This document shows, in pieces, positions 18,214 to 26,256 of a stretch of DNA of 29,747 bases. The number at the start of each line of letters is the position of its first letter. The stretch's first letter is position 1. The translations under genes were made by a program, and so were the position numbers. Below the pieces are notes generated by a model, which was not told the origin of the DNA, did not search any database, and worked only from the letters and a program-made list of their open reading frames with translations. The stretch comes from JBAZMA01 sp041649995 (GTDB lineage: Bacteria > Omnitrophota > Gorgyraeia > Velamenicoccales > Velamenicoccaceae): contig JBAZMA010000021.1 in the NCBI GenBank assembly GCA_041649995.1, forward strand, positions 1 through 29,747, given 5' to 3'.

Positions 18214-19016
18214 AACTTGAAATCATCCGCAATGTTTTTTTAAAAGACCGTTACCTGCTTTTGGAATTGTCCGCCCCGCGGTCGTTCAGCCGCGCGGTCC
18301 CGGGACAGTTCCTGCATATCCGCATTGAAGATTCCTCAGACCCTCTTTTGCGCCGGCCCTTAAGCATCCATGATCTGGAATCCCGGAAACGCGGTAAGTC
18401 CTCCGGTGAGAAGACCATCGTCAAGATCCTGTATGAGATCGCCGGCAAAGGCACGGCGCTTCTGGCTGAAAAGCGGCCGTTGTCGCAGGTCGATGTCCTG
18501 GGGCCCTTGGGCAGGGGATTTGATATCAAAAAGGCGCGCGCCGCCAATGTTATTTATCTTTTGGCAGGCGGCATGGGGGTCGCCCCTCTGTATTTTCTGG
18601 CCAAGCGCCTGTCGCGGGAAAAAAAGAAGATCGAGGTTTTGATCGGAGGCAGGAACAAAGACCACATTATGCGCGAGCGGGAATTCAGGGACCTGGGGTG
18701 TGAGGTCCACGTCGCGACAGAAGATGGTTCCCTGGGTTTGAAAGGAAGGGTGACGGCGCTGCTCCTGGAGCGTCTTAAAGCGGCGCGTCCGCAAGGCCGA
18801 AGGGCGATCTGCGCCTGCGGGCCCAAACCCATGCTGGCCGCGGTCGCCGAAATTTCCAGGCAGAAATCCATTCCGGCCCAGGTTTCCCTGGAAGAATTCA
18901 TGGGATGCGGGGTCGGCGCCTGCCTGGGATGCGTTATCCGCACGACCTTCGGTTACAAACGCATTTGTCACGACGGGCCGGTGTTTGACGCCGAGGAAGT
19001 GATATGGACAGAATAG
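18210..19016 (+). CDS. pyrK: dihydroorotate dehydrogenase B, electron-transfer subunit
   Basis: PyrK carries FAD and a [2Fe-2S] cluster and passes electrons from PyrD to NAD+. The 268-residue protein has the ferredoxin-reductase-like FAD domain (RRPLSIHD), an NAD domain with LLAGGMGVAPLYFLAKRL, and the C-terminal cluster motif Cys233-x4-Cys238-x2-Cys241-x11-Cys253. It ends with CHDGPVFDAEEV as in the family. A class 1B PyrD lies two genes downstream, giving the expected heterotetramer. It starts inside the preceding stop (ATGA). Confidence 0.95.
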   Translation: MKLEIIRNVFLKDRYLLLELSAPRSFSRAVPGQFLHIRIEDSSDPLLRRPLSIHDLESRKRGKSSGEKTIVKILYEIAGKGTALLAEKRPLSQVDVLGPLGRGFDIKKARAANVIYLLAGGMGVAPLYFLAKRLSREKKKIEVLIGGRNKDHIMREREFRDLGCEVHVATEDGSLGLKGRVTALLLERLKAARPQGRRAICACGPKPMLAAVAEISRQKSIPAQVSLEEFMGCGVGACLGCVIRTTFGYKRICHDGPVFDAEEVIWTE

Positions 19017-19026
19017 CCGGTGGGCG

Positions 19027-19548
19027 ATGATCATTTTGCATCTTTTTCTGGAATTTTTTAAGATCGGCTTGTTCACTTTCGGCGGCGGTTACGCCATGAT
19101 CCCTCTCATTCAGAAGGAGGTCGTGGATAACCGCCATTGGCTGACGATCGAACAGTTCGCCGACGTCGTCGTTATCTCGGAAATGACCCCCGGCCCTTTC
19201 GCGGTCAATTCGGCCACCTTCATCGGCTACAGGGTGGGCGGATTCTGGGGAGCTGTGTTCGGCACGCTCGGCGTTGTCCTGCCGTCTTTTCTGATCATCC
19301 TGGCAATCGTGACCACATTCTTGTCGTTCCGGGAAAATCCGGTTGTGCGTTCGGCCTTCCGGGGCCTGAGGCCCGCGGTGCTGGCATTGATCCTTGTGGC
19401 CGCTTACAGCATCGGTAAAATCGCCGTTATCGACTACAAGTCTGTTGTGATCCTCGCGCTCGTTGTCACGGGGATCCTGGTGTTTAAGATCCATCCGATC
19501 ATGGCCCTGGTGGCCTCCGCCCTGATCGGGATCATCTTCCTTAAATAA
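19027..19548 (+). CDS. chromate transporter family protein (single CHR domain)
   Basis: A 173-residue membrane protein with the CHR signatures FKIGLFTFGGGYAMIPLIQKEVV, EMTPGPFAVNSATFIGYRVGG and LPSFLIILAIV. It corresponds to one half of the two-domain ChrA. Short CHR proteins usually act as adjacent pairs of opposite topology, but no second copy is in the window. It lies in the run pyrK-chr-pyrD, 10 bp after pyrK and 1 bp before pyrD, so it belongs to the operon. Substrate is uncertain; chromate export is only the family label. A GGTGGG precedes the ATG. Confidence 0.85.
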   Translation: MIILHLFLEFFKIGLFTFGGGYAMIPLIQKEVVDNRHWLTIEQFADVVVISEMTPGPFAVNSATFIGYRVGGFWGAVFGTLGVVLPSFLIILAIVTTFLSFRENPVVRSAFRGLRPAVLALILVAAYSIGKIAVIDYKSVVILALVVTGILVFKIHPIMALVASALIGIIFLK

Positions 19549-19549
19549 T

Positions 19550-20467
19550 ATGAAATCAAAACTTGCCGTCAATATTGGATCGCTTAAACTCAAAAACCCC
19601 GTGATCGCGGCTTCGGGGACCTTTGGTTACGGCCGCGAATACAGCGATTATCTGGACCCTGGCGAACTGGGCGCCGTCATCACCAAGACCATCACAAGGC
19701 ACCGCAGGGACGGCAACAGGCCCCCGAGGATCTGCGAGACCACCGGCGGCATGCTGAACTCCATCGGCTTGCAGAATGAAGGCCTGGAGGATTTTATCGG
19801 CAAAAAACTGCCGGAATGCAGGCGCCTGGGCACGCGTCTGATCGTCAGCGTGGGGGGTGAGACCAACGCGGAATATGCCGGCATTGTCGAAACGCTCGAC
19901 AGAGAGCCTGAGATTTCGGCTTTTGAGCTCAATATTTCCTGTCCCAACATCGAATATAAGGACAAGATCATTTCCCAGGACGAGGAACTGACATACCGGC
20001 TGGTCAAGGACGTGCGGTCCAAGACCGCCAAGCCCCTGATCGTCAAGCTCTCGCCCAATGTCAGCGATATCACCAAAACAGCGCGCGCCTGCCAGGACGC
20101 CGGCGCGGACTCAGTCAGCCTTGTGAACACGTTTTTGGGTATGGCCATAGACATTGAACGGCGCAAGCCTGTTCTCGGCAACATCACGGGAGGTTTGAGC
20201 GGCCCGGCCATAAAACCCCTGGCTTTGCGCATGGTCTGGCAGGTTTCCAACAAAATCAGTTTGCCCATCATCGGCGGGGGTGGTATCATGAGTGCCCGTG
20301 ACGCCATTGAATTCCTGGTGGCAGGCGCTACAGCTGTTTCCGTGGGAACCGCGCATTTTGTAAACCCCCGCGCATGCCTTGAGATCAAGGAAGGCATCGC
20401 CTCTTACCTGTCCCGACACCATTTCAAAGACGTCAAAGAATTGATAGGGAGCTTAAATGTCCGGTAA
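19550..20467 (+). CDS. pyrD: dihydroorotate dehydrogenase B, catalytic subunit
   Basis: It oxidises dihydroorotate to orotate on FMN. The 305-residue class 1 enzyme has the catalytic Cys131 in FELNISCPN, which marks class 1 rather than the membrane-bound class 2. Other family motifs are IAASGTFGYG, GGMLNSIGLQNEG, and the FMN phosphate site PIIGGGGIMSARDAIEFLVAGATAV. The neighbouring pyrK defines it as the NAD-linked 1B type. No Shine-Dalgarno is visible and the gene starts 1 bp after the CHR gene, implying translational coupling. It overlaps pyrF by 11 nt. Confidence 0.96.
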   Translation: MKSKLAVNIGSLKLKNPVIAASGTFGYGREYSDYLDPGELGAVITKTITRHRRDGNRPPRICETTGGMLNSIGLQNEGLEDFIGKKLPECRRLGTRLIVSVGGETNAEYAGIVETLDREPEISAFELNISCPNIEYKDKIISQDEELTYRLVKDVRSKTAKPLIVKLSPNVSDITKTARACQDAGADSVSLVNTFLGMAIDIERRKPVLGNITGGLSGPAIKPLALRMVWQVSNKISLPIIGGGGIMSARDAIEFLVAGATAVSVGTAHFVNPRACLEIKEGIASYLSRHHFKDVKELIGSLNVR

Positions 20468-21149
20468 TATGTCCGCTGAATTGATTGTGGCCCTGGATGT
20501 TCCTGATCTTGCCCGGGCTGAACGCCTGGTGCGCAGTCTTCGCCCCCTAGTCCGTGTGTTTAAGATCGGCAGCCGGTTGTTTACGACCGAAGGGCCGCAG
20601 GCGGTCCGGCGGGTTCGTTCTCTCGGGGCTGAGGTGTTTTTGGACCTGAAATTTCATGATATTCCGAATACGGTTTCCCAATCCGTGGCAGCGGCCGCGG
20701 ACTTGGGCGTGTTTATGCTGACAGTCCATGCCCAGGGAGGCAAGGCCATGCTCGACGCCGCCAGGCTTGCCGCGCGGCGCGCCCGGCGGCCGCCGAAAAT
20801 CGTCGCCGTGACGCTGCTGACAAGCCAGCAGGCGGCTGCCTCGGTAAGCAAACGCATTATGGCCCTGGCAGAGGAAGCATTTGAGAGCAAGCTGGAGGGG
20901 GTCGTGGCTTCGGCTCAGGAATGTCAGGCCCTGCGGCGAAAGTTCGGCAAAGGTTTCATCATCGTCACCCCGGGCATCCGCCCGCAGAGCGCGGAAAAAG
21001 GCGACCAGAAGCGCGTGGCAACCGCCGGACAGGCGGTCAGGGCAGGCAGTTCTTATCTGGTTGTGGGCAGGCCGGTCATTGAAGCGGCCGATCCCCGTCA
21101 GGCCGTCGAAGACATCCTGGCGGAGATGACGATATCAGGCATGCAATAA
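20457..21149 (+). CDS. pyrF: orotidine-5'-phosphate decarboxylase
   Basis: It decarboxylates OMP to UMP, the last step of the pathway. The 230-residue protein starts LIVALDVPD and has the catalytic motif DLKFHDIPNT (Asp63, Lys65, Asp68), then TPGIRP and the C-terminal VVGRPVIEAADP phosphate site. It belongs to the standard bacterial subgroup. GGGAG lies about 6 nt upstream of the ATG at 20457; a second ATG at 20469 is possible. Its TAA is part of the first unit of the inverted-repeat element that follows. pyrE, needed to supply OMP, is not in this window. Confidence 0.96.
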   Translation: MSGNMSAELIVALDVPDLARAERLVRSLRPLVRVFKIGSRLFTTEGPQAVRRVRSLGAEVFLDLKFHDIPNTVSQSVAAAADLGVFMLTVHAQGGKAMLDAARLAARRARRPPKIVAVTLLTSQQAAASVSKRIMALAEEAFESKLEGVVASAQECQALRRKFGKGFIIVTPGIRPQSAEKGDQKRVATAGQAVRAGSSYLVVGRPVIEAADPRQAVEDILAEMTISGMQ

Positions 21150-21603
21150 CCAAACACCAATTTCCAATAATCAAACAATCAACAATAACCAAACGCATGT
21201 CTCGAGAATTTGATCTGGAACGAAGGACGACGGAGTTCGCCAAGGCCGTTATTAATATATGTAAAGTAATCCCGAGAAATCCGATCAATGACAGGCTCGT
21301 GGGGCAATTGGTCGGCGCATCCGGTTCCGTAGGAGCGAATTATCGGGAAGCCAACGACAGTTTGGGAAAAAAAGATTTTATCCATCGTTTGAAAATATCC
21401 AGAAGGGAAGCAAAGGAAAGCCTTCATTGGCTGGAATGCGTCCTGGAGGCAAATAAGAACAAAGAGACGGATATTGCCCCGTTGATGAAAGAGGCGGGAG
21501 AGCTTAAAAATATATTATCATCCATTATTTTGAAGTCCGAATGATAGTTTGGTGATTGGGGTTTGGGATTTGTTTGGAGCTTGTATCTTGGCTATTGGTT
21601 ATT
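21145..21603. mobile_element. four-helix-bundle element B (heptamer inverted arms)
   Basis: The left arm (21145-21194) has 7-mers such as AACCAAA, CACCAAT, TTCCAAT, AATCAAA. The right arm (21547-21603) has GTTTGGT, GATTGGG, GTTTGGG, ATTTGTT ... TGGCTAT, TGGTTAT. The arms are inverted relative to each other and their outer ends are a perfect 9-bp inverted repeat (AATAACCAA / TTGGTTATT). The 459-bp unit holds only the intact four-helix-bundle gene. It is inserted at the pyrF stop codon, before the V-ATPase operon. Confidence 0.6.
21197..21544 (+). CDS. four-helix-bundle protein (23S rRNA intervening-sequence type)
   Basis: An intact 115-residue protein of the S23/IVP-like family (TIGR02436, PF05635). 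Family features are LERRTTEFAKAVINICK, the GQLVGASGSVGANYREAN turn, and KDFIHRLKISRREAKESLHWL. Four amphipathic helices are expected, forming a pentamer in characterised members; the function is unknown. Chromosomal members outside rRNA genes are common in uncultured bacteria. It is flanked on both sides by inverted heptamer arrays. The left array reaches to 2 bp from the ATG, so there is no conventional ribosome binding site. Confidence 0.88.
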   Translation: MSREFDLERRTTEFAKAVINICKVIPRNPINDRLVGQLVGASGSVGANYREANDSLGKKDFIHRLKISRREAKESLHWLECVLEANKNKETDIAPLMKEAGELKNILSSIILKSE

Positions 21604-21642
21604 CCTGAAAATTGATTTATCTGTAAACGAAAGGGCAACATC

Positions 21643-22254
21643 ATGGCAGAAGAATTAAAAGCGCTTATAGACAAGATTCAAAAAGAAGGCGTTGAAGCCG
21701 CTGAAACGAGCGCCCGTCAAATCCAGGAGCGCGCCCAGGAACAGGCGAAAGAAACATTGCGAAAAGCGCAGGCAGAGGCGCAAAGACTTCTGGAAGATTC
21801 GCGCCAGAAGATCCGCCGGGAAGAAGAGGCGGCCCAGGCCACATTGAAGCAGGCAGGCCGGGACCTCGTCCTGTCCTTGAAAAAAGAGATCCACCAGATA
21901 TTGGAAAAGATCGTCGCGCAGAATGTGGGCGCTTCGCTTAAGCCTGAGGAACTCGCGGCCCTGATCCGCGTCGCCGTGGAGCAGTACGGCCGTAAAGACG
22001 CCGCCTCTGTCAGCGTATCGCTTAAACCTGAGGATCTCAGCCGCCTGGAAAACGCCTTTTTGGCGAAGCTTGAGGATGAGCTTAAAAAACCCATTGTCCT
22101 GAAGGCCTCCGAAGAACTTGCCGCCGGGTTTGTCATCAGTTTTGACGAAGGAAAGTCGCATTTCGATTTTTCGGATAAAGCCTTGGCCGGATATCTCCTG
22201 GAAACCCTCAGACCCCTCCTGGCCCGGATCGCACTGGAAGAGATTTCCTCCTAA
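21643..22254 (+). CDS. atpE: V-type ATP synthase subunit E
   Basis: A peripheral-stalk subunit linking the catalytic head to subunit I. The 203-residue protein has a long Ala/Gln/Glu/Arg-rich coiled coil (about 15-95) followed by a globular C-terminal domain, the layout of E subunits. Sequence conservation in this family is low, so the assignment rests on the architecture plus its place as first gene of the operon. GAAAGGG lies upstream of the ATG. It is the first gene after element B, so any original promoter between pyrF and this gene may have been altered by that insertion. Confidence 0.85.
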   Translation: MAEELKALIDKIQKEGVEAAETSARQIQERAQEQAKETLRKAQAEAQRLLEDSRQKIRREEEAAQATLKQAGRDLVLSLKKEIHQILEKIVAQNVGASLKPEELAALIRVAVEQYGRKDAASVSVSLKPEDLSRLENAFLAKLEDELKKPIVLKASEELAAGFVISFDEGKSHFDFSDKALAGYLLETLRPLLARIALEEISS

Positions 22255-22276
22255 AAGTCAAAAACAGGATTAAGGC

Positions 22277-22819
22277 ATGGCAGGATATCACGTTTATATT
22301 TTATCGTCTTTGCCCCTTTTGGATTTCGGGCGCAAAGCCCCTTTGCGCTATGAGGGATTTTTGTCCGCCTGCCGGGGGCTGGTGGATGAGAAGGAACTTT
22401 TGGTTTTAGAGGGACTCCCGGCGTGGGACAGGGTTTCTTCCCTGGATGCCGAAGGCAATCTTCTTTCGTCCTGGAGGTTGTTTGAGATCAGCCTGCGCAA
22501 TGAGCTGGTCAAGCTGAGGGCCGCGCGCCTGCAGAAGGATCCCGCGGCGTATGTGAGGCCCGAAGGCTTCTGGGATTCAGGGATTATCCACACCGCCTCC
22601 AATGCGATCCGGCAGCCCATCCTGGACGCCGAGAAGATGATGGATGAAGAGCGCTGGAGGAGGCTGGATGAGTTGTGCCTGGGGCATTATTTTGATTTCG
22701 ACGTCCTGGCCGCTTACGCTTTGAAACTTTTGATCCTGGAGCGCTGGGACAGGATCGCGTCAGCGGACAAGGAAAGAATACTGGAAGAAGCGCTGGCTGG
22801 GACAAAGTCAGGATCTTAA
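22277..22819 (+). CDS. DUF2764 family protein, V-ATPase operon-associated
   Basis: A 180-residue soluble protein between subunits E and A. It starts YHVYILSSLPLLDFG, typical of the DUF2764 family found at this position in chlamydial and spirochaete V-ATPase operons. It is predicted mostly helical, rich in Leu, Arg and Glu. No separate genes for the usual C or F subunits are present in the operon, so a role in the central stalk replacing C is an attractive but unproven idea. An ACGA-type array begins 3 bp after its stop. Confidence 0.75.
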   Translation: MAGYHVYILSSLPLLDFGRKAPLRYEGFLSACRGLVDEKELLVLEGLPAWDRVSSLDAEGNLLSSWRLFEISLRNELVKLRAARLQKDPAAYVRPEGFWDSGIIHTASNAIRQPILDAEKMMDEERWRRLDELCLGHYFDFDVLAAYALKLLILERWDRIASADKERILEEALAGTKSGS

Positions 22820-22822
22820 CTC

Positions 22823-22856
22823 GAGGAACGAAAGCACGAGGGACGAAGGACGAAAC
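22823..22856. repeat. short tandem array (ACGA-type 7/8-mers), solo
   Basis: Units AGGAACGA, AAGCACGA, GGGACGA, AGGACGA, each ending in ACGA, run directly after the DUF2764 stop codon. GGGACGAAA after atpB (25997-26005) and TTTCGTCC at 26094-26101 share the motif. Confidence 0.55.
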
Positions 22857-22903
22857 AGGCTGATATCTGATCACAATAAAAGAGCGCAAGGAAGAGGAAA
22901 ATT

Positions 22904-24646
22904 ATGACGGAAAAACGGGCCGGCCGCGTGTCGGCGATAAACGGAAATATGGTGGCGATCGCTTTTAACGGATATGCCATCCAGAACGAAGTGGCTTTTA
23001 TCATTGCCGGCGAAGAGCGCCTGAAGGCGGAGATCATCCGCATCCGGGGCAATACCGCCGAGGCCCAGGTTTACGAGAGCACCGCCGGGCTGAAAGTCGG
23101 GCAACCCGTGGAATTTACCGATGAGCTTTTGTCCGTTAAGCTGGGGCCCGGGATGCTGGGGCAGATCTTTGACGGTCTTCAGAATCCCCTGCCTGAACTG
23201 GCGGAACAATGCGGTTTTTTCTTAAAAAGGGGCGTTTACCTGGATCCCCTGCCTGATGACAGCGAATGGACGTTCACTCCCTGCGTAAAAACGGGGCAGA
23301 AGGTGCGCGCCGGCGAAAAGCTCGGATGGGTCCCTGAAAAAATCTTCCAGCACGCGATCATGGCGCCGTTTTCGCTCAACGGCCTTTGGGAAGTGGTCCA
23401 TATCGCTGTGGCCGGACGTTACCGGTTGAAGCAGGCGATCGCAAAACTCAGAAACCCCGAAGGCAAAGAGCAGGAGTGCGCGCTCAGCCAGACCTGGCCT
23501 GTCAAAATCCCGATCGATATCTATAAGGAGAAGCTCAAGCCTTCCGAGCCCATGGTCACGAAAATGCGGATCATCGATTCCCTGTTCCCCGTGGCCAAGG
23601 GAGGGACGTATTGCATCCCGGGTCCTTTTGGCGCGGGCAAAACAGTCCTTCAGCAGCTGACCAGCCGCCACGCGGACGCCGACATCGTGGTCATCGCGGC
23701 GTGCGGGGAGCGCGCCGGAGAAGTCGTCGAGACGTTAAAGACTTTCCCTGAGCTGACCGATCCGAGGACCGGAAAACCCCTGAGCGACCGGACCGTGATC
23801 ATCTGCAATACCAGTTCCATGCCGGTCGCCGCGCGGGAATCCAGCGTTTACACGGCCGTGACCATCGCCGAATATTACCGGCAGATGGGTTTGAATGTCC
23901 TTCTTTTGGCTGATTCGACGTCCCGCTGGGCGCAGGCCATGCGCGAGATGTCCGGGCGCCTGGAAGAGATCCCCGGGGAAGAGGCGTTCCCGGCTTATCT
24001 GGAATCCCGGATCGCGTCTTTTTATGAAAGGGCGGGTGTCGTCCGGCTTTTTGACGGCAAGACAGGGTCTGTGACGATCGGAGGGACGGTGAGCCCGGCC
24101 GGCGGAAACTTTGAAGAGCCGGTGACGCAGGCCACCCTGAAGGTCGTCGGAGCGTTTCACGGCCTGTCCAGGGAGCGTTCGGACGCCAGGCGTTATCCGG
24201 CCATCGATCCTTTGATCAGCTGGAGCAAATACGCCGGGATGTTTGAGCCTGACGTCGCGGCCGCGGGCCACAAGATCCTGCGCAAAAGCCACGAGGTGTC
24301 CCAGATGATGAAGGTCATCGGGGAGGAAGGTGTTTCCCTGAAGGATTATATCGATTACCTGAAAGGCGAATTTTTCGATTTTGTTTATCTGCAGCAGAAC
24401 GCCTTTGATCCGGTTGACGAGGCCACGGAGGCCGAGCGGCAGACATACATGTTCGGTTTTATCCATAAGAACATTCTCAAAAATGATTTTGGATTTAACG
24501 ACAAGGAAGAGGCGCTGCGGTTCTTTCAGAAACTCAGGCAGTTGTTCCGGGGATGGAATTCCGCCCCCAGGGATTCGGATGAATTCAGGAAGATCGGGCA
24601 GGAAGTCGGAGAGCTTATCCGCCCGGCCCTGATGAAAAGCGTGTAG
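22904..24646 (+). CDS. atpA: V-type ATP synthase subunit A (catalytic)
   Basis: The catalytic subunit of the V1 head, 580 residues. The Walker A motif GPFGAGKT is at residues 240-247. GERAGE, LADSTSRWAQAMREMSGRLEEIPGEEAFPAYL (shown as overlapping family blocks LADSTSRW and EEIPGEEAFP) and GSVTIGGTVSPAGG are typical of V/A-type A subunits, as is the non-homologous insert at about 110-200. It follows DUF2764 and precedes the non-catalytic B subunit. AGGAAGAGGA lies upstream of the ATG. Confidence 0.97.
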   Translation: MTEKRAGRVSAINGNMVAIAFNGYAIQNEVAFIIAGEERLKAEIIRIRGNTAEAQVYESTAGLKVGQPVEFTDELLSVKLGPGMLGQIFDGLQNPLPELAEQCGFFLKRGVYLDPLPDDSEWTFTPCVKTGQKVRAGEKLGWVPEKIFQHAIMAPFSLNGLWEVVHIAVAGRYRLKQAIAKLRNPEGKEQECALSQTWPVKIPIDIYKEKLKPSEPMVTKMRIIDSLFPVAKGGTYCIPGPFGAGKTVLQQLTSRHADADIVVIAACGERAGEVVETLKTFPELTDPRTGKPLSDRTVIICNTSSMPVAARESSVYTAVTIAEYYRQMGLNVLLLADSTSRWAQAMREMSGRLEEIPGEEAFPAYLESRIASFYERAGVVRLFDGKTGSVTIGGTVSPAGGNFEEPVTQATLKVVGAFHGLSRERSDARRYPAIDPLISWSKYAGMFEPDVAAAGHKILRKSHEVSQMMKVIGEEGVSLKDYIDYLKGEFFDFVYLQQNAFDPVDEATEAERQTYMFGFIHKNILKNDFGFNDKEEALRFFQKLRQLFRGWNSAPRDSDEFRKIGQEVGELIRPALMKSV

Positions 24647-24698
24647 AAGGCCCTGAAAGCAGCAGGGCTTTGTCTAAACAGGCAAAAGGAAGGTCAAC

Positions 24699-25994
24699 GT
24701 GCAAAAAGTCTATACCAATATCATTCAGATCGCCGGCGACGTCATAACGGTCGAAGCCGATGATGTCGCTTATCTTGAGATCGCCCAGGTCCTCACGAGG
24801 CGCGGGCATTCCCTGGCGCAGGTGATCCGCATCGACGGCAGGAAAGTTTCCCTGCAGATCTTTGCCGGAAGCCGCGGTGTTTCCACCGGAGACCAGGTCC
24901 GTTTTTTGAGGCATCCCATGCGCGTCGCCAGCGGAGACAATCTGCTGGGCCGCATTTTTAACGGCAGCGGCGAGCCTCTGGACAAGGGGCCGGAACTTAC
25001 CGCGGGCCTGGTGGATATCGGCGGGCCTTCGGTCAATCCGATCAAACGTATCATTCCCAGGCATATGATCAGGACCAACATCCCCATGATCGACGTTTTT
25101 AATTCCCTGGTGGAATCTCAAAAGCTGCCTGTTTTTTCCATCGCGGGCGAACCTTATAACGAACTCTTGGCCCGTATCGCCATCCAGGCTGAAGTCGATA
25201 TCATCATCCTGGGGGGCATGGGGCTTAAATACGACGATTTCCTGTTTTTCAGGGACACCCTTGAGGAAAGAGGGGCGTTGTCGCGCTCCATTTTTTTCAT
25301 GCACACGGCGGCTGACCCGACGGTCGAATGCCTGCTTGTTCCGGACTTAAGCCTGGCGGTGGCCGAACAGTTCGCCCTGGCGGGGAAGAAAGTCCTTGTG
25401 CTCCTGACCGACATGACGAATTTCTGCGACGCCCTTAAGGAGGTTTCCATTACGATGGAACAGGTCCCTTCCAACCGCGGATATCCCGGCGATCTTTACA
25501 GCCAGCTGGCCGCGCGTTATGAAAAGGCCGTGGATTTTGATACGGCCGGTTCCATCACGATTCTCTCGGCCACGACCATGCCCGGAGATGACGTAACGCA
25601 TCCGGTCCCGGATAATACCGGTTACATCACCGAGGGGCAGTTTTACCTCAAGAACAAGGTCATCGAGCCTTTCGGGTCCCTGAGCCGCTTGAAACAGCAG
25701 GTCAACGGCCGCACGAGGGAAGACCACAGGACGATCATGGATACGATGGTCCAGCTTTTTGCCAGCTACAGGGAAACCATGGAAAAACAGGCCATGGGTT
25801 TTCAGATGAGCGCCTGGGACAAGAAGCTGCTGCAGTACGGCTCGCGGTTTGAGAATGAGATGATGTCTTTGGAGGTCAATATCCCTCTGGAAAAAGCCCT
25901 GGACCGCGGATGGGAGATTTTGAGCGAATGTTTTTTGCCTGAAGAAACCGGCATCAAGCGTTCCCTGATCGAAAAATTCTGGCCGAAGAAATAA
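24699..25994 (+). CDS. atpB: V-type ATP synthase subunit B (non-catalytic)
   Basis: The nucleotide-binding but non-catalytic head subunit, 431 residues. The Walker A position reads AGEPYNELLARI, lacking the lysine, as expected for B. Family motifs include GRIFNGSGEPLDKGP, LVPDLSLAVAEQFAL and LTDMTNFCDALKEVS, then PSNRGYPGDLYSQLA. It starts with GTG at 24699, supported by AAGGAAGG about 6 nt upstream. A 262-bp gap to atpD is unusually long for this operon. Confidence 0.96.
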   Translation: MQKVYTNIIQIAGDVITVEADDVAYLEIAQVLTRRGHSLAQVIRIDGRKVSLQIFAGSRGVSTGDQVRFLRHPMRVASGDNLLGRIFNGSGEPLDKGPELTAGLVDIGGPSVNPIKRIIPRHMIRTNIPMIDVFNSLVESQKLPVFSIAGEPYNELLARIAIQAEVDIIILGGMGLKYDDFLFFRDTLEERGALSRSIFFMHTAADPTVECLLVPDLSLAVAEQFALAGKKVLVLLTDMTNFCDALKEVSITMEQVPSNRGYPGDLYSQLAARYEKAVDFDTAGSITILSATTMPGDDVTHPVPDNTGYITEGQFYLKNKVIEPFGSLSRLKQQVNGRTREDHRTIMDTMVQLFASYRETMEKQAMGFQMSAWDKKLLQYGSRFENEMMSLEVNIPLEKALDRGWEILSECFLPEETGIKRSLIEKFWPKK

Positions 25995-26256
25995 GCGGGA
26001 CGAAACCATCCTTTTTTCGTTCAGCTGGTCCTCGCAGCATTCGATTTTGCAAAAATTTCGCTGCTGCGGTCCAATTCACCCAAAAAGAATTGATTTCGTC
26101 CTTAAAAAATTCAGCATTCGTGAGAGGGTGGAAGTTTTATTTGAATCACTCGCCTTCGGCTCGCTTAAATCTGGATGGGTCGCTCGACTCTGCTCGCGAC
26201 GTTGTTGGTTTTTGATTTTGCCATGTGTCATATGCAGTTAGCCATAAGCTCATATC
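25995..26256. repeat. repeat-bearing intergenic segment between atpB and atpD
   Basis: No gene is supported here. The left end has GGGACGAAA. A CGCAGCA/TGCTGCG inverted pair lies at 26033-26068. The right end (26221-26253), read on the reverse strand, is a heptamer array GCTTATG, GCTAACT, GCATATG, ACACATG, GCAAAAT, matching the consensus of the array after tRNA-Val. It looks like two or more superimposed repeat insertions that split an otherwise compact operon and left atpD without a visible Shine-Dalgarno. Confidence 0.55.

Noticed and set aside
21145..21603. A diversity-generating retroelement (four-helix-bundle proteins resemble Avd)
   Set aside because: No reverse transcriptase, template repeat or variable repeat pair is present in the window.
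26047..26241. A 64-residue forward frame in the atpB-atpD gap
   Set aside because: It lies entirely in repeat-like sequence, has no ribosome binding site and no family resemblance.
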